Below the pieces are notes generated by a model, which was given only the letters and a program-made list of their open reading frames with translations, ran no database searches and had not been told where the DNA came from. Of a stretch of 64,000 nucleotides of DNA, positions 45,079 through 59,044 are shown piece after piece. Each line of letters opens with the position of its first letter. Positions within the stretch are counted from its first letter, which is position 1. Source of the stretch: Liolophura sinensis (lineage: Eukaryota > Mollusca > Polyplacophora > Chitonida > Chitonidae); NCBI RefSeq assembly GCF_032854445.1, contig NC_088306.1, forward strand, positions 30,601,764-30,665,763, read 5' to 3'. The translations under genes were made by a program, and so were the position numbers.

Positions 45079-46764
45079 AGCTTGAGCCCTGAAACTCCCG
45101 AACACCTTGGCCTGGAATAGAATTTGTTGTTGGTGTTGTCCACTGATTCATCGGGGAACGATTTGTATCTCATTTGTGGACATTCGTATATCAGGCGTCA
45201 AAAGAAGTATTTTCTAAGCGACTGAGTGAAATCAGAGTCGTGTGCAGTGGTAGAAACTGAGTTTTCGAGTGTAAGAAATGTATATTTCTTGTACGTGCAT
45301 GCAACTTACAACTTACATTGTGCGGGCTGTTTAACATATCCCCAGTTACAGCGAGAAGCCCAAATGATTAAAAGCATATTGTCGATATTGATTAAGCAGT
45401 ACACAAGCTCCTTTCTATTATTGGACGTATCTTTTGTTAACACAACCATGTTAATTGCCTGTTAAATGGGAGTAACCTTGGTGGCTCGCGCGATCGTCAT
45501 AACCTCCTTCTGGCTAGCCAACAAAAGAATTGTGGGAAATGCGTGTTTGTTGACAGCAGTATCTTTACAAATTAAGTTCTTTGTCTAAAAAAACGCATTA
45601 CATTGTCAGGCGAACAAAGATCGATGGATGATGCCGGGGATTGGAGAAAGGATTATGCCCAATTACTCGCAGTGCAGTTCTTGAACAGTTAATTTCTGAT
45701 CTAACATTCAGTTTAGTTCTCTGTAAAATCGCTGTAGGCTGTCCCTCGTGTTGGAGGGATTAGTATTCTCTATTATGGACAGGAAGCAAACATTTCGCTG
45801 AAGAATCTTGACTTGACTGCTAGTGTTGACTAGTTCAATTGAACTGTTTGTATTTTAACATGAAAGATCAACTAATTGTCCAAGTATCAGGACGTCAAAA
45901 CAAACGCTCGTATACCATACAGCCACCAACCGAAATGGGCGTTCCAGGTCAATACTCACAAGGCCAAGTTCCCAAATAATGATCAACACGAATCATCAAA
46001 TAACTAAGAAAGTATATAAAGTACCAAATTAAGGCGGATTCATGGAAATAAAAACAATCTACAGTTTTCAAACACTCAAGGAATGTTCTATTAAAATATA
46101 TTAAGATGAGCTGGTCATGTATACGTTTATTATACAATCATTTGCAAGCTAAGAAACAAAACAGGTGCAAATGCTCAATTACTACAACATCTCGAGAAAC
46201 TTCGTGTAAGTTAATGATAAAAAAGCAATAACATGTATACTCAGTATACACATAGCAATAGAGAAGCATACTACGTAGGATGGGAGGGCACATACATAAG
46301 TGGAGCCGTATCCGAAATTTGACAACGGATCGATAGCAATTGTGCAAAATGCAAAATAACAGATTTCACAGAGGCCGTCAGAGAGATCAGTTCCGCTGAG
46401 CCCGGGAACTGGTGCCCTGTGCTCTTCGTGTTTAATTCAATCGTCACGTTGGACATATGCACGGCTGTAGTCAAAACGCATCTGAGGTACATATTTTGAT
46501 TATCGATCACTTATATGAACTGGCATCGTACACAATTTGGACACTGATTTCGTTCATTCGCTTAGAATATTTCCTGCGAATTTCCATAATCACTGTAAAC
46601 AGCTGACTGCTTCTCTTCGCATGAACCCACCCTAATTTCTTACTTTATATCCTTTCCTAGTTCTTTGGTGGTTTGTTGAACGTTGTTTTGTAAATATACC
46701 TTGTGATTATTGACGTGGAATGTCCATTGTGGTATATGAATGTCTCTTGTGACGCCTAGATTTA
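45079..46764. other. Nothing supported; right part may be an old dispersed repeat
   Basis: 46600-46760 shares tactttatat and ttgtgattattgacgtggaa with 53350-53440 and 62975-63035, suggesting one diverged repeat family. The rest is unique. Confidence 0.4.
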
Positions 46765-46915
46765 TATTTATTTATTTGGTGTTTTACGCCGTACTTAAGA
46801 ATATTGCGCTTAGACAACGGCGTTCAGCATTATGGTGGGAGGAGACTGGGCAGAGCCCGGGCGAAACCCACAACCATCTGCAGGTTGCTGGAAGGCCTTC
46901 CCACCTATCTAGGTT
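46765..46915 (-). mobile_element. SINE fragment (- orientation)
   Basis: It runs from the tatttatttatttggtgttt tail through acaacggcgttcagcattat to aggttgctggaaggcct. Confidence 0.87.
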
Positions 46916-47842
46916 TATAAGTCTGTAAAAGAACACATATGCACGAGATATTATATGACCGTCTCTCTTCAGATTCAGGTTAAAGATTCAAAATAATATC
47001 ACCCACGGACATGTGGAGGACAAGATTCAGGAAATGAATCGCAATCTGTGAATGATATTTTCCAGTATTAGGGCTACCTAAAACAGACACGAAATCACAT
47101 CGTCAGTTTAACATACGGCTGACGATATGCCAGAACGTGCCCGTCAACAGTTTCTTATGTTGTCACGTAGGAGAACAGGCATGAAATAGAAGTTAAATTT
47201 CAAATTTAAACTTCTACGATACTACGAAGTCTGATGAACGGAGAGTTCTGATGAAAAGGTTACTATGCACCGTAAGGTACAGTCAGGAATGGAGACACGG
47301 TGGAAGAGTTAGGTGGGAGACTTTTACTATTTGGTTAAACTTGACAGTTTAAGATCCTCGTTACCTACTCTAATTCTACCCTAATTACGACCGGTATGAC
47401 ACGCTGTTGGTAAAGGCAAGTCCTGATCCATGAAACACCTGGGAGCCTCGGGCGTAGTGAGGGGGGAGAGGGTGGAAGGGGGAGGATGGGCGGAGGTGTC
47501 CTTAACGACACTGTCCCCGCTTGTCTAACCATTTGCCCCTGTCGATAAAAGCTTAAGGTAATGCCTCTCTGGACTCTGACCTATTTGGTGGCGAATTTGT
47601 TCCATTAAACCCTGTTTGTCTTCCTTAATTAGAGTATTTGACAGCCTTGGCTTTAGGGCGTCCCCAGTAGGCCTTGTTGCCGTGTTCATTATTCACGGAC
47701 AACGGCGCACGTGCGATCCATGTCCAGGTTTTTTGTTGTTGATGCTCTTTTTGTGTATTCTTGTCTGTCCCTTTTTGGAATGGTGGTAGTTTAGAGGTTA
47801 GGTTTAAGCCGTACCCGTTCATCCATGTTAATGCGTTGTTTT
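46916..47842. promoter_or_regulatory. Mostly unique; candidate regulatory island at 47450-47700
   Basis: A G-rich block (gaggggggagagggtggaag) is followed by low-repeat sequence with ccttaattag. Function is inferred only. Confidence 0.2.
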
Positions 47843-49118
47843 CTCCGACAGCATGTGTATACAATGTGTGTTATCGGACAACGTGTGTATACAATGTTTG
47901 TTCTCGGACAACCTGTGTGTACAATATGTGTTTCGGACAACGTGTGCATACAATGCATGCTCTCAGACAACCTGTGTATACAATGTGTGTTCTCGGACAA
48001 CCTGTGTATGCAAAGTGTGTTCTCAGACAACCTGTGTATACAATGTGTGTTCTCGGACAACCTGTGTGTACAATGTGTGTTATCGGACAACGTGTGTATA
48101 CAATGTGGGTTCTCGGACAACCTGTGTATACAATGTGTGTTTTCGGACAATGTGTGTGTACAATGTGTGTTTCGGAAAACGTGTGCATACAATGCATGCT
48201 CTCGGACAACCTGTGTATACACTGTGTGTTCTCGGACAACCTGTGTATACAATGTGTGTTCTCAGACAACCTGTGTAGACAATTTGTGTTCTCGGACAAT
48301 GTGTGTATATACAGTGTTCTCGGACAACGTGTGTATACAATGTGTGTTCTCAGACAAGCTGTATATACATTGTGTGTTCTTGGACAAGCTGTATACACAA
48401 TGTGTGTTCTCGGACAACGTGTGTGTACACTGTGTGTTCTTGGACAAGCTGTATACACAATGTGTGTTCTCGGACAACCTGTGTATACATTGTGTGATCT
48501 TGGACAATCTGTATACACATTGTGTGTTCTCGGACAACGTGTGTATACATTGTGTGTTCTTGGACAAGCTGTATACACAATGTGTGTTCTCGGACAACGT
48601 GTGTATACATTGTGTGTTCTTGGACAAGCTGTATACACAATGTGTGTTCTCGGACGACGTGTTTATACATTGTGTATTCTTGGACAAGCTGTATACACAA
48701 TGTGTGTTCTCGGACAACGTGTGTATACAATGTGTGTTCTCGGACAACGTGTGTATACATTGTGTGTTCTTGGACAAGTTGTATACACAATGTGTGTTCT
48801 CGGACAACGTGTGTATACATTGTGTGTTCTTGGACAAGCTGTATACACAATGTGTGTTCTCGGACAACGTGTGTATACATTGTGTGTTCTTGGACAATCT
48901 GTATACACAATGTGTGTTCTCGGACAACGTGTGTATACATTGTGTGTTCTTGGACAATCTGTATACACAATGTGTGTTCTCGGACGACGTGTGTATACAT
49001 TGTGTGTTCTTGGACAATCTGTATACACAATGTGTGTTCTCGGACAACGTGTGTATACATTGTGTGTTCTTGGGCAATCTGTATACACAATGTGTGTTCT
49101 CGGACAACGTGTGTAAAC
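47843..49118 (+). repeat. 30-bp array passing into a 60-bp higher-order array
   Basis: About 42 units of ggacaacgtgtgtatacaat plus gtgtgttctc. From about 48350 two unit types alternate strictly (ggacaagctgtatacacaat against ggacaacgtgtgtatacatt), giving a 60-bp period. Every frame is open on both strands. Confidence 0.97.
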
Positions 49119-49195
49119 AGTGTAAAAGACTACAGCATAGAGAGTAAAATAAGATCAATGATGATCGTGTGATAGCTGGCAAATGGTCACAAGCC
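49118..49195 (+). repeat. Unnamed dispersed repeat, copy 3
   Basis: It starts agactacagcatagagagta right at the end of the 30-bp array and includes gtgatagctggcaaatggtc. Confidence 0.75.
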
Positions 49196-50756
49196 CCCTA
49201 GCAACTATGAAAATGGCAACGTTTTAAACGTCAATGGTTAAGACATGTCTTTCTTTGGTTTTTTGTTGTTTTTGTTGTTGTTCATCTTTAGTTTAGTTTC
49301 GACTTTTTGTCAATCAAGACTATACAAAAACCATATTTTCACTAATTCACTAATAGTGAAAGTGAGCTTTCTACATCGCTGGCTGTTGCTTTTCCACGCA
49401 AATAGCTTTTGAGAGAATGGTCCTTGATGTTGTATTGTACAGACACAGCCATGTATCGTAACACCAATCAAATAAATCAATCAATCAATCAGCCATGTAT
49501 CGAAAAGAGATTTCCCTGATAATTTAAGACTCCAGTACTTACATATGTTCTTTGTAATTGCATTCAACTGGATTTAAGCAGCTGATAATATGACTGCTGC
49601 ACGCACAGAAAGCAACAACAGAAATCGACCCCCAAAATAACCTTTTGGCTTAAAGTCTGTTCTTCCTGAACTGAAATGTACGTGTTGCAGACAACAAAAG
49701 ATGAAGACCGCATCAGCATAGGACCATTGAAAACTATATCCAAGGTTACAGTTTCTCATTTATTTATCGTACATATTTTTTCACTTAAAAAAGCTCTAAT
49801 GTTGGAATTTTGTGGTAGGCTAGTTAGATTTTTGTCATCGCAGAATCATATTTTTATGTTTTAATTAATAGCTCGTGCATCGTTCATAAGTGCACATATT
49901 ATACTAGATATAGATGTGTTTAACAGTTTTAAAATCTCGTCCAGTGTCTGTAAAATTCAGAATTGTTTTATCCGCCTCGGACATGGAACATTGGACACAG
50001 TGTAAGTTTCCAGTGTAATCGTCTACACAGTCAATAAAATTTGTCTCATCCACGGAATCTGTTTATTTCAAATTTATTAAATTTTGGCTCGTAAATATCT
50101 TCCGTGTATATAGCAATTGACCTTTTCAAAAGTAAGGAAATAGTGATATATGCATCATCCCGTTTCTGTTTCTGATCAAAAAATCTTAGCCGACAAGCTG
50201 TATCATGTGAAAAATGTAGATTTGTCAGTTTGGAAATCTTGAAATATATACCTGAAAAATATATTAATATCTCCCTCTACCATATATGGCTGCTTGTCCG
50301 GGCTTTACTCACGGCTCGCACGGTTTCAGCTAACTTTTTTCAACCCGAGGACTCTGCTTGTGGCGGTAATTGATTCACAGCCTGGTTTCGCCGGGCTGGG
50401 GTAGGGTTCAATCAGCCCGTGGACATGTGTGATACGTGTGGGTCTCTTTATCCCCATAATTAAATGTTTGTTTGAGAGGGCATTAACGACGGCTCGCTAA
50501 GCAATTCGGCAAGGTACGGCCCGTCACCGGAGCTGCTCTTCCCCGAGAGCTAGACGCATTTCCAGGCCGGAACACGTCAACAGGTGTCCGACAGGCTTCT
50601 CAGCATCCCCACTTCGTATATATATACCGGTTGTTTTTTGTTTTTGGGGTTTTTTTTCGCCTCTAACATGGTGTGTATAATTAACATGTGCTTACTCATT
50701 CACCAGAAAGCGAGATTTACAGGCTTGTTGCTGTTGTTGTTGAGTATCATTTAATA
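49196..50756. other. No gene; small SINE tail and GC-rich island
   Basis: 49463-49490 is an isolated SINE-like tail (caccaatcaaataaatcaat). 50290-50610 is a more GC-rich low-repeat stretch, possibly regulatory. The rest is AT-rich. Confidence 0.45.
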
Positions 50757-51255
50757 CAAAAAGTACAGCGTGGAGAGTGAAATCAGAGCAAGGACGATAG
50801 TGTGATAATATGCAGGTGGTCATACACGTAACGGGTAAAATCCGACATCTTGTTAGTTTTTTTCAGTTAGAGTTTTATTCGAATTGCTCATACATATGCT
50901 GATTTTGAACAGTTAACCTTGGTGACTATGGCATACGTAGAACTATACGGAAAAAGAACCAGATCGGCGACGGCAGATAATAACACGTAACCGATGAAAT
51001 CTGGTCTGATGAAAGCTTACCTCAGTTAGGGTTCTATTCTATTTTTATAGTAACCGGTAAACTAGTTACACACCGCCTAGCAACAAGGCTTAAGCAGAAT
51101 GAGGTAAAACAAATGCAGGGAGACCAGGGCAGCGACAATAGTGTGATAGTTGGCAAATGGTCACACGTAACTGGTGAAATCCGGAGGCTTGTCAGTTTAC
51201 GTCAGTTATGGTTTTATTCAGAATGTTCATGTAAACGATTAAATAGGTGTAACTT
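50757..51255 (+). repeat. Unnamed dispersed repeat, three copies in a row
   Basis: Copies lie at 50757-50900, 50985-51062 (partial) and 51112-51255. Each has cacgtaac(n)ggtgaaatc(t/c)g followed by a ttcagttagggttttatt-like end. Confidence 0.78.
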
Positions 51256-51794
51256 AGGCTCCCCCCTGGCATCACAGCTGAAACAGATATAGGTAAAAAA
51301 AAAAGTAGTGATGTTAATTACAGTTTATTACAAACGTCTCAGGTGTAGAACAGCAAACAATTCAACCAGGCTCAAAGTATGCTGAAGATCATTGCTATAT
51401 ACCTGTGTTACTTTCCGTGTGATATATAATCCATTTAGCATGTCGGTACGTTTTGCAACATAAAAAATCTAGGGTCAATTTAAAGTTTGAAAGGTGTTCA
51501 CAAACAAAACACTGTAACATTTGTAACAATCATTACCAATTTTATATAACTACTTAATTTAATATTTTTATTTGTTAATGGCGGCTTCAAAAATCTAACT
51601 TGACTATGGCAAAAAGGTCACCTTAAAAAAACAAAAAACTAATTACCTGGCATGATCACATGGCATGTCGTAGACATGGGTCGCCTACACTTGTATTGAG
51701 AAGTGTGTGTTTCAGGCAGAGGTTAGTTGCAATGATGTTAGTTGCCATTCCTTAGATGTCTAGAATTATTCAAAAAGCCATTTTGCCATCACAT
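51256..51794. other. Nothing supported
   Basis: AT-rich unique DNA. Confidence 0.5.
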
Positions 51795-51842
51795 TTATTT
51801 ATTTATTTATTTGATTGGTGATTTACGCCGTACTCAAGAAGT
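51795..51842 (-). mobile_element. SINE tail fragment (- orientation)
   Basis: It reads tttatttatttgattggtga then tttacgccgtactcaagaa, then stops. Confidence 0.8.
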
Positions 51843-51999
51843 CATCACATTTAATATACAATCATGGCCAAATATATGCCAATGGTGTAATGAGGAGTAA
51901 CTTAAGTTTTTTTTATTTGTATTTAAGTACTTATTTGCGCACAATGTTACTATTTCTGGCATGTGGCTTTCATTTAAAATTATCCTTTCGTATGGCATA

Positions 52000-52235
52000 T
52001 GTCTTGACGTTTGTGAACATAGTATTCTATCGCATGGCGCATGCTCTGCCGTTTAAGAACATTGTATCCTATCGCATGACGTATGTTCTGACGTTTGAGA
52101 ACATTGTACCCCGCGGCATGGCGTATGTTCTGACGTTTGAGAACATTGTACACCGCCACATGGCGTATATTCTGACGTGTGAGAACATTGTACCCCGCGG
52201 CATGGCGTATGTTCTGACGTTTGAGAACACTGTAT
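52000..52235 (+). repeat. 42-bp minisatellite, about 6 copies
   Basis: Units contain catggcgtatgttctgacgt and ttgagaacattgtaccccgc. Confidence 0.93.
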
Positions 52236-53969
52236 CTTATTATTTATATTTGTGATACCTTGTACTGAAAATTCATTGGGCATGCCGAAGATTTATGGGA
52301 ATGAGAAGACCGCATCACCGCGGACAATGCATAAAATTAATGAAATCCTACATCATTTTTTTCTATCTCCATTTATTACAACTGAAAAATTTAATTTTGC
52401 TCCTTCGTCTTTCTCGCCTACAAGGGTGTCCTTTTTCTGTTTTCTTTTATAAAATACAGTACAATTGTTGAAACGTCGTGTTCAAGCCGAGGGACTTTCT
52501 CTGACATCCACGATAACTAGGTCAGCACTGCTTTCATCTTAGAAGCCACCGCTACAAAATTGAAACAAGAAATCCAGCGACAGTCGAATGCCTAAATCAG
52601 CCTCAGTGGTACTTATAATTACTTCCATTTTGTTTCAAAATTATGCATGAACCTAGTTGTACAACAGTGCTATTGTATTTCTGTGAACATTTAACAGGGG
52701 TGAAAATCACCAGCACACACCGTCCAGAGGCTACGGCCTGAACCAAGAATACCCGGGCAGTGCTGTGGCTAGGTTATTTGAATAAGGTCGCTGAAGTTCT
52801 TTGTAAATGATATAGTAGGATTACTCTTTCAACAATTCAAGTAGTGAAAGAAATATTCTTCCAGTATGACCATTTTCCGAGAAAACAATATTTATCACTT
52901 GGCCCTTCATCGCCAAAATCTACAACTTGTATCGGCCATAGGCTCTTGCTTGGACTTCTATACGGAAAATAGCCTCGACGTTAAAAAGCTAGAGTAAACG
53001 TAACGTCGCCTTTCTCTCCATAATAGAGATGTGCTGAAGTTGTGAAAAGACGAAGTTTCACTAACTAAACTGGGTTGAAAAAAGTAAAACAAAAATTAAG
53101 ATGCTTTGAATGGCCTTTCAGTGGACATAAACATTAGTCACGTGCTGTCTTTCACTTTAAGATGTGGTATCCAATGGCTGTGCTCAGAGTTACAATTTCA
53201 GAACTGTTATTAACTGTAATAATACAATTCTGAAATAAAAACGTAAAATCCATCCTAAAATAGATGAAGTGATGATACCGGATGTGTACTCAGTGAAGAA
53301 GATGTAAAGAGAAGGCCCCTTCTCTTCGTATCATTCCGTCCGATTCTCGTACTTTATATACTTTCTTAGATCTTTGATAGTTCGTGTTAAACGTGGGGTG
53401 AGAATTGGTCTTACGATTATTGACCGGAACGTCCTTATTGATTAACGACTGGTATACGATTGTCTGTTTAGACGCACAGATATATCAAACGCGCTGCATG
53501 TATCAGACGGACGGGATGTATCCGTTGTTGGCAATGTATAAGAATCAAATGGGCTGTATGTATATTCGGTGTCTGCTGTAATGTACATACATGAAAGGCA
53601 CTGCGTATATCCCGTGTCAACAATGTACATACATCGAAGCACTACACATATTCAATGTCTACAAGAAACACTTGTGAGGACTAATAGATTGAATTGTTTG
53701 TTAAATCTTAATTTTTACACTATTTACGAAAAATCCGTTGTAAATTGAATACGAATTTCATGCGAAAATCATTTTACTTTTCAATAGCACAAGTAACAGA
53801 AAACCTCCACCCTTGCGTAATTTCATTTTACAGAGTCTTAATTCTAGACCCGTGAAGTCTGATAAATTGCAGTTAAAATTTTAAGCGCTTTAAATATCTA
53901 TATGAGATTTACGATAAAACCCTAACTGTGGTAATATGTGTCACCAGGAGCCCACCAACTCACTTCAGA
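52236..53969. other. No gene supported
   Basis: Unique DNA; 53310-53470 may be a copy of the diverged repeat noted at 46600. Confidence 0.45.
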
Positions 53970-54712
53970 TCTTCACTGCTCTTGTGTTACTCTCTATGCT
54001 GTACGTCTATCATACTACATATCGTCACTGCTCTTGTGTTACTCTCTATGCTGTACGTCTATCATACTACATATCGTCACTGCTCTTGTGTTACTCTCTA
54101 TGCTGTACGTCTGTCATACTACATACCGTCACTGCTCTTGTGTTACTCTCTATGCTGTACGTCTATCATACTACATATCGTCACTGCTCTTGTATTACTC
54201 TCTGGGCCGTACGTCTGTCATACTACATACCGTCACTGCTCTTGTGTTACTCTCTATGCTGTACGTCTATCATACTACATATCGTCACTGCTCTTGTGTT
54301 ACTCTCTATGCTGTACGTCTGTCATACTACATATCGTCACTGCTCTTGTGTTACTCTCTATGCTGTACGTCTATCATACTACATATCGTCACTGCTCTTG
54401 TATTACTCTCTGGGCCGTACGTCTGTCATACTACATACCGTCACTGCTCTTGTGTTACTCTCTATGCTGTACGTCTATCATACTACATATCGTCACTGCT
54501 CTTGTGTTACTCTCTGGGCCGTACGTCTGTCATACTACATATCGTCACTGCTCTTGTGTTAATCTCTATGCTGTACGTCTATCATACTACATACCGTCAC
54601 AGCTCTTGTGTTACTCTCTATGCTGTACTACATACCGTCACTGTTCTTGTGTTACTCTCTATGCTGTACTACATACCGTCACTGTTCTTGTGTTACTCTC
54701 TGGGCCGTAGTC
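53970..54712 (+). repeat. 52-bp minisatellite, about 14 copies
   Basis: The unit is cactgctcttgtgttactct, ctatgctgtacgtctatcat, actacatatcgt. Variants carry ctgggccgtacgtctgtc. All three + frames are open. The last units are shortened. Confidence 0.97.
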
Positions 54713-56394
54713 TTTTATACTGGTACTTATATAATCATGCTCGACGTCTTCCGGATATCCCGGAAATAAACATTTCAAAGTCATGACAGTTATTTGGTGA
54801 TGTTTCGAAACAAATTATTTGCCCGGTCATTAAATTGGGGAAAAATAACATTTTTGAAAGTGTAGTCGTTTATAGTTACTTTATGTAAACCGTGGTTCTT
54901 TTGGACGTTTACTTTGTATACTTTTCGCTTGTTTAAAAGGATAAATATTCATGTGGAAAATGCATGTCAATCCAAACGTATCACCAACATCTTAACCGTG
55001 TACATTTTAAGTACAGAACACATTTGACTTAAAATGTATATTTTTCAAACACGTCTGAACGTATTATGTTTTGTCTTACTTAGTTCACTTACCATCAGCG
55101 ATCATTTGTGGGTCTGCTGTTCCGGAACACTGGTCCACTTTGTTGGGTGCTGCTATCAAATTGTCAATATTATAACTAATATTTCTGCGTACAGACAGAT
55201 CCATATCCCTGGACATATATAGTAAGGTGGTGTCAGAAACTAAATGTTCCTTCTGTCTCAAAAGATTCTGGTGAGGTTGTTCTTTCTCGAATTTCTCCAC
55301 AATTCAAGCGAGCGTTTCTCGCCCAAGTTTTTACAAACGTTCAGCACAAATTAGCAAATTTCTAGCACAGTCCCTCTTTCAGAATGTCTGCGGTGCAGTC
55401 TGGGTTAATGTTGTCGACGACTCATCGTGGTCCTTCGCATATTTAACCTGCTCTGCAAATTTTCACGGTACATGAGGAAAAGCTTAAGCCATTCTCATAA
55501 AGCCCTCTGTTTTTCTCTCCACGCCCCTCCGCGAGCTACGGATGGCTGCTGGAGTTTCCCCGCCAATCACAGTCGTTCTTATTTGCCGCCGCGCGCGTGA
55601 CTGGGAAACTGTAAATGACAGGTGTCAAATCGGTCGACCAATCAATGCTGGAGGTATTCATTTTCGACATCATCGTTGTCAGACTGCAGGACAACCTGGT
55701 CGCAATGATGGAAATGATCGCATTTCTGCTAACCTGTCGTATAATCGTCGGTTTTGCGTCAAGTCAATCTGATTTTGATTTGCATACATTTAGAATCTTA
55801 AAACAAATTCAAAAGTTGCTTGGAATAATGAACAATAGTTCACACTGTATGACGTTGTTCATGCTATTATTTTCTAAAATACTTACAGATAATCCTTTAT
55901 CCGCATCGGCGAATCACCTACAAAGTGATTGCCCCTGCATGTCAAAATTAAATAATATTTTTGCGTAAATCTAAACTTGCTTCATAAATATACACATAAA
56001 CTTTATTTATTCAAACTTATGCTTGACAATTTTACTTGTTTAAATAATTTCGCAGGGGAGTTTTTTTCTGTTCTTAACATTCCACAAACGTGCAACACCT
56101 CAGAAAAATCAACGATAATTTGTGCAAGTTTGTCGTAGGTCACTTTAACTCACACTTTATAGGCACAGCTCCCAGAAATGACCCTTGCCAATCATTTACA
56201 GACTCGATTCCAACTCTCGCTGAGCCGGCAAACAGCGGCTTTAAGTCAGGAAGTTATGTAGACAGGCAGACATAGGACGGTGTTACTTTAAAGACACCCA
56301 CACCGACACCCACACCGACACTGTTTCTTCCGCCCAGATAACTGACAACCGTCATACAGAAATTTTAGCGTGGAAGATCTATGGCGCTATGCTT
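54713..56394. other. No gene supported
   Basis: Unique DNA with two CCAAT boxes near 55562 and 55637 but no convincing gene. Confidence 0.45.
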
Positions 56395-56640
56395 TGTAAC
56401 TACATGTATATATCTAATTTTGTTACCATATGTATGTATCTAATTTTGTAACTACATGTTTATATCTAAGTTTGTTACTACATGTATGTATGAAAGTTTG
56501 TAACTGCATGTATGTATGAAAGTTTGTTACTACATGTATGTATCGAAGTTTGTTACTGCATGTATGTATCGAAGTTTGTTACTACATGTATGTATCTAAT
56601 TATGTAACTACAAGTATGTATCTAATTTTGGTTAACCCTG
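56395..56640 (+). repeat. About 26-bp repeat (tactacatgtatgtatcgaa)
   Basis: Nine to ten imperfect copies with tctaattttgt or cgaagtttgt endings. Confidence 0.9.
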
Positions 56641-57879
56641 TGTAGGGGGTGTATACACATAGCACAGTTATAATATCACCGCTGTGGTTGTATAATTAGT
56701 TACACGTGAGATATTTTTATATTTGTTCTCACCTCATCTCAAAACCAGCAAGAGGTTTTGTTTAATACAGATATGGGCATTTCAATTCTATAGATATAAG
56801 GTGTTGTACATGACCTGTGGATTTGACGTTAAAACCTCACCCTATTAGCAGAGAATTCATGCCACCTACATATATACAATGCTCAAATCGAAGAGAATGA
56901 ACTCAAACCAGAACAGATGGGCCTTTTCAAAGTTTTGAAGTGACATCGCTTTAGAATAATTTTTTTATAAATTCATTGACAAGCCTATGCGCCCTCATAA
57001 TTTATAACAAAATATTCCGTGCATGCTTTTGGTACAATTTTAATTTTAATGCCTTGAGACCACTGTCACAAATTCTGTTTACTAAGCATATGACGTCACT
57101 TCTAATACGGCACCGCGTCACAAGACTATATCTAGAAGTATACTTATTACAGAAGAAAATATTTGCGCTCGAAATTTTGTAAAAATTTTCTCTTTATTCT
57201 GGCACAGATTTTGATAAAGATCATTTGTTTCCGTCTATTCAAACTCAATATTTATGTAGGACTTGAAAAACGCGTTTGGAATATACTATCTAGATATTCA
57301 ACAGGCTTACTATGTCCACTGGATCGTTTGTGTTTGAAAATATTGAAAATATCCACCACATTATTATGCAAACATTTCGCATGTTTACCGTAGCAAACAC
57401 ATTTTTTGAATTATCAAACGTAATAAAGCATAACAGAAATGTGTTTATAAACGAAACACTTATCTTTAGTATATGCACGATTGTGAAAGTCCTCACTAAT
57501 TCACCTCGTAGTTGTCACCTCAACTGATCGGCATCGGACCAATCAAGTAGCAGGTTCGAATCTAGTTCTCGCTACCTTGGCTGCAGTTTTAAGAAAGGAG
57601 GTTTGTCAACCAGGTGTTGGTGAAGGTTTATATATCCATGAGCACGGTATCTAAGTCTGGGCACTCCGGGTACCCTGTCTCCCGCCTGACACAAATCAGA
57701 CCGCTGTGTCGTATAAGCAAAGTGGAAAACTCATAACTACGTCGTTGAAAACTAGCAAGTTAATGAATACGTTTTACATTGACATATGTATGAATTCTTT
57801 TTACGTCGATCTTTTCCAGTCGTATGACGATAAGGAATCAGGAAGTGCGTATATATATAGATATTGTATCTTCTTGTGG
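56641..57879. other. No gene supported
   Basis: AT-rich unique DNA. Confidence 0.5.
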
Positions 57880-58135
57880 CAGGAGAATCCATGACACCAA
57901 AGTGTTTCCGCCGCTGAGGTATCATGCCGAAGACATAGACATGACCCTCTACCCAACAAATTATACTGACATCGGGCCAGGCAATTTTGTTTTAAGCTCT
58001 AAATTCTCAGCTGTGAGCGCGAAGCCATGCAATAACAAGTACCATTTTTGAACTGTTCTTACTCGGATCTGATCTCAGGTGTCTCGACTTCGAAGGGGAC
58101 GTTCTAACCATTAGACCACCGAAGCAGTACTTCCC
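57880..58135 (-). mobile_element. Second tRNA-derived SINE family (- orientation)
   Basis: On the minus strand the head reads cttcggtggtctaatggtta (A-box-like) then gagatcagatccga (degraded B box). The body is shared with 7640-7811. Confidence 0.7.
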
Positions 58136-59044
58136 ACTGACATATATCTTCATCATTAATAAAAACACGCTTTACACATTAACTCGTGTATTAATTCTGG
58201 TGCCCATGTGAACCCAGCAGGTTGTGATTTTCTGCCCAGTATCAGACGATTCGATCCGGACAGCCAGGTCAATATGGTCTGACAAACTCGACACCGAAAT
58301 GAACACCCCCTGAACAAACCCACCGATCGAGAAGCGCAAATTGCTCTCGATAAATTGAATGAAGTCTCAAACAAACAGGGACAAATGAGGGAATACAGCC
58401 GGGTCGAGTGAAAATGTTGACTTAACTAATTAAACGGACGGATTAGAATTACAATCACATACATACGTAGCTCTTTTCTGATTAGATGTTATACAGAGAG
58501 CGGAAATTCGGGGTCCTCACCAAATATGCTTAATTCAGAACCCGCCATTGATATATTCAGATGTGGAGCAAGTTTCAATTAGTAAAACATTAAATGATGC
58601 ATTTATGGAGCGGAAGACCGATTTAAGTTTTCTTCTGCCCCTGTGTTGTCGATGGGATCAGTATGCCCCACCGTCCTCGAGCTAAAATAAAGGGGTTAAG
58701 AGGCTGTATTCGTCACGATGGCTAAAGAAAGCCAAGTTCGGCGATGTAGGACGGATCACGGGATTAGTAGGCAGTATTCGTCACGATGGCTGATGGCAGC
58801 TCAGTACGACAATGTAGGACCCATCACACCATCGTTTTTTCCCTTAACGACATTCCTCACCAATAAGTGATTTTCGCCGTCCGTGGAATTGTTTCCCAAA
58901 AGCCATGAGATTTCGCGAATAGAGTAACGGATTGCGTCAAGGTCCGTGGCTTAATCCTTCTGACGCTTAACTACTAACCTCAATGCATTCCAACAAAAGT
59001 TCCACCGGGTACTCTTGCAAACGGTACTTGAGAATGTCTTGCAA
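58136..59044. other. No gene; short direct repeat
   Basis: A 68-bp unit around gtattcgtcacgatggct is present twice at 58702-58835. The rest is unique. Confidence 0.6.

Noticed and set aside
47761-49182. Cys-rich 250-450-residue frames
   Set aside because: All six frames are open because the unit is 30 bp without stops; no independent evidence of coding.
53928-54786. Leu/Tyr-rich repeat protein looking like multiple membrane segments
   Set aside because: The 52-bp unit rotates through all three frames, all open; the hydrophobic look follows from T-rich DNA.
57895-58135. Acceptor-stem-like Glu/Asp tRNA on the minus strand
   Set aside because: The B box is degraded and the sequence continues into a dispersed SINE body shared with 7640-7811.
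58156-58374. ARX first exon candidate on the minus strand (RLILGRKS)
   Set aside because: It resembles the ILG end of an octapeptide but lacks the Ile-Asp residues, a fitting donor and a start.
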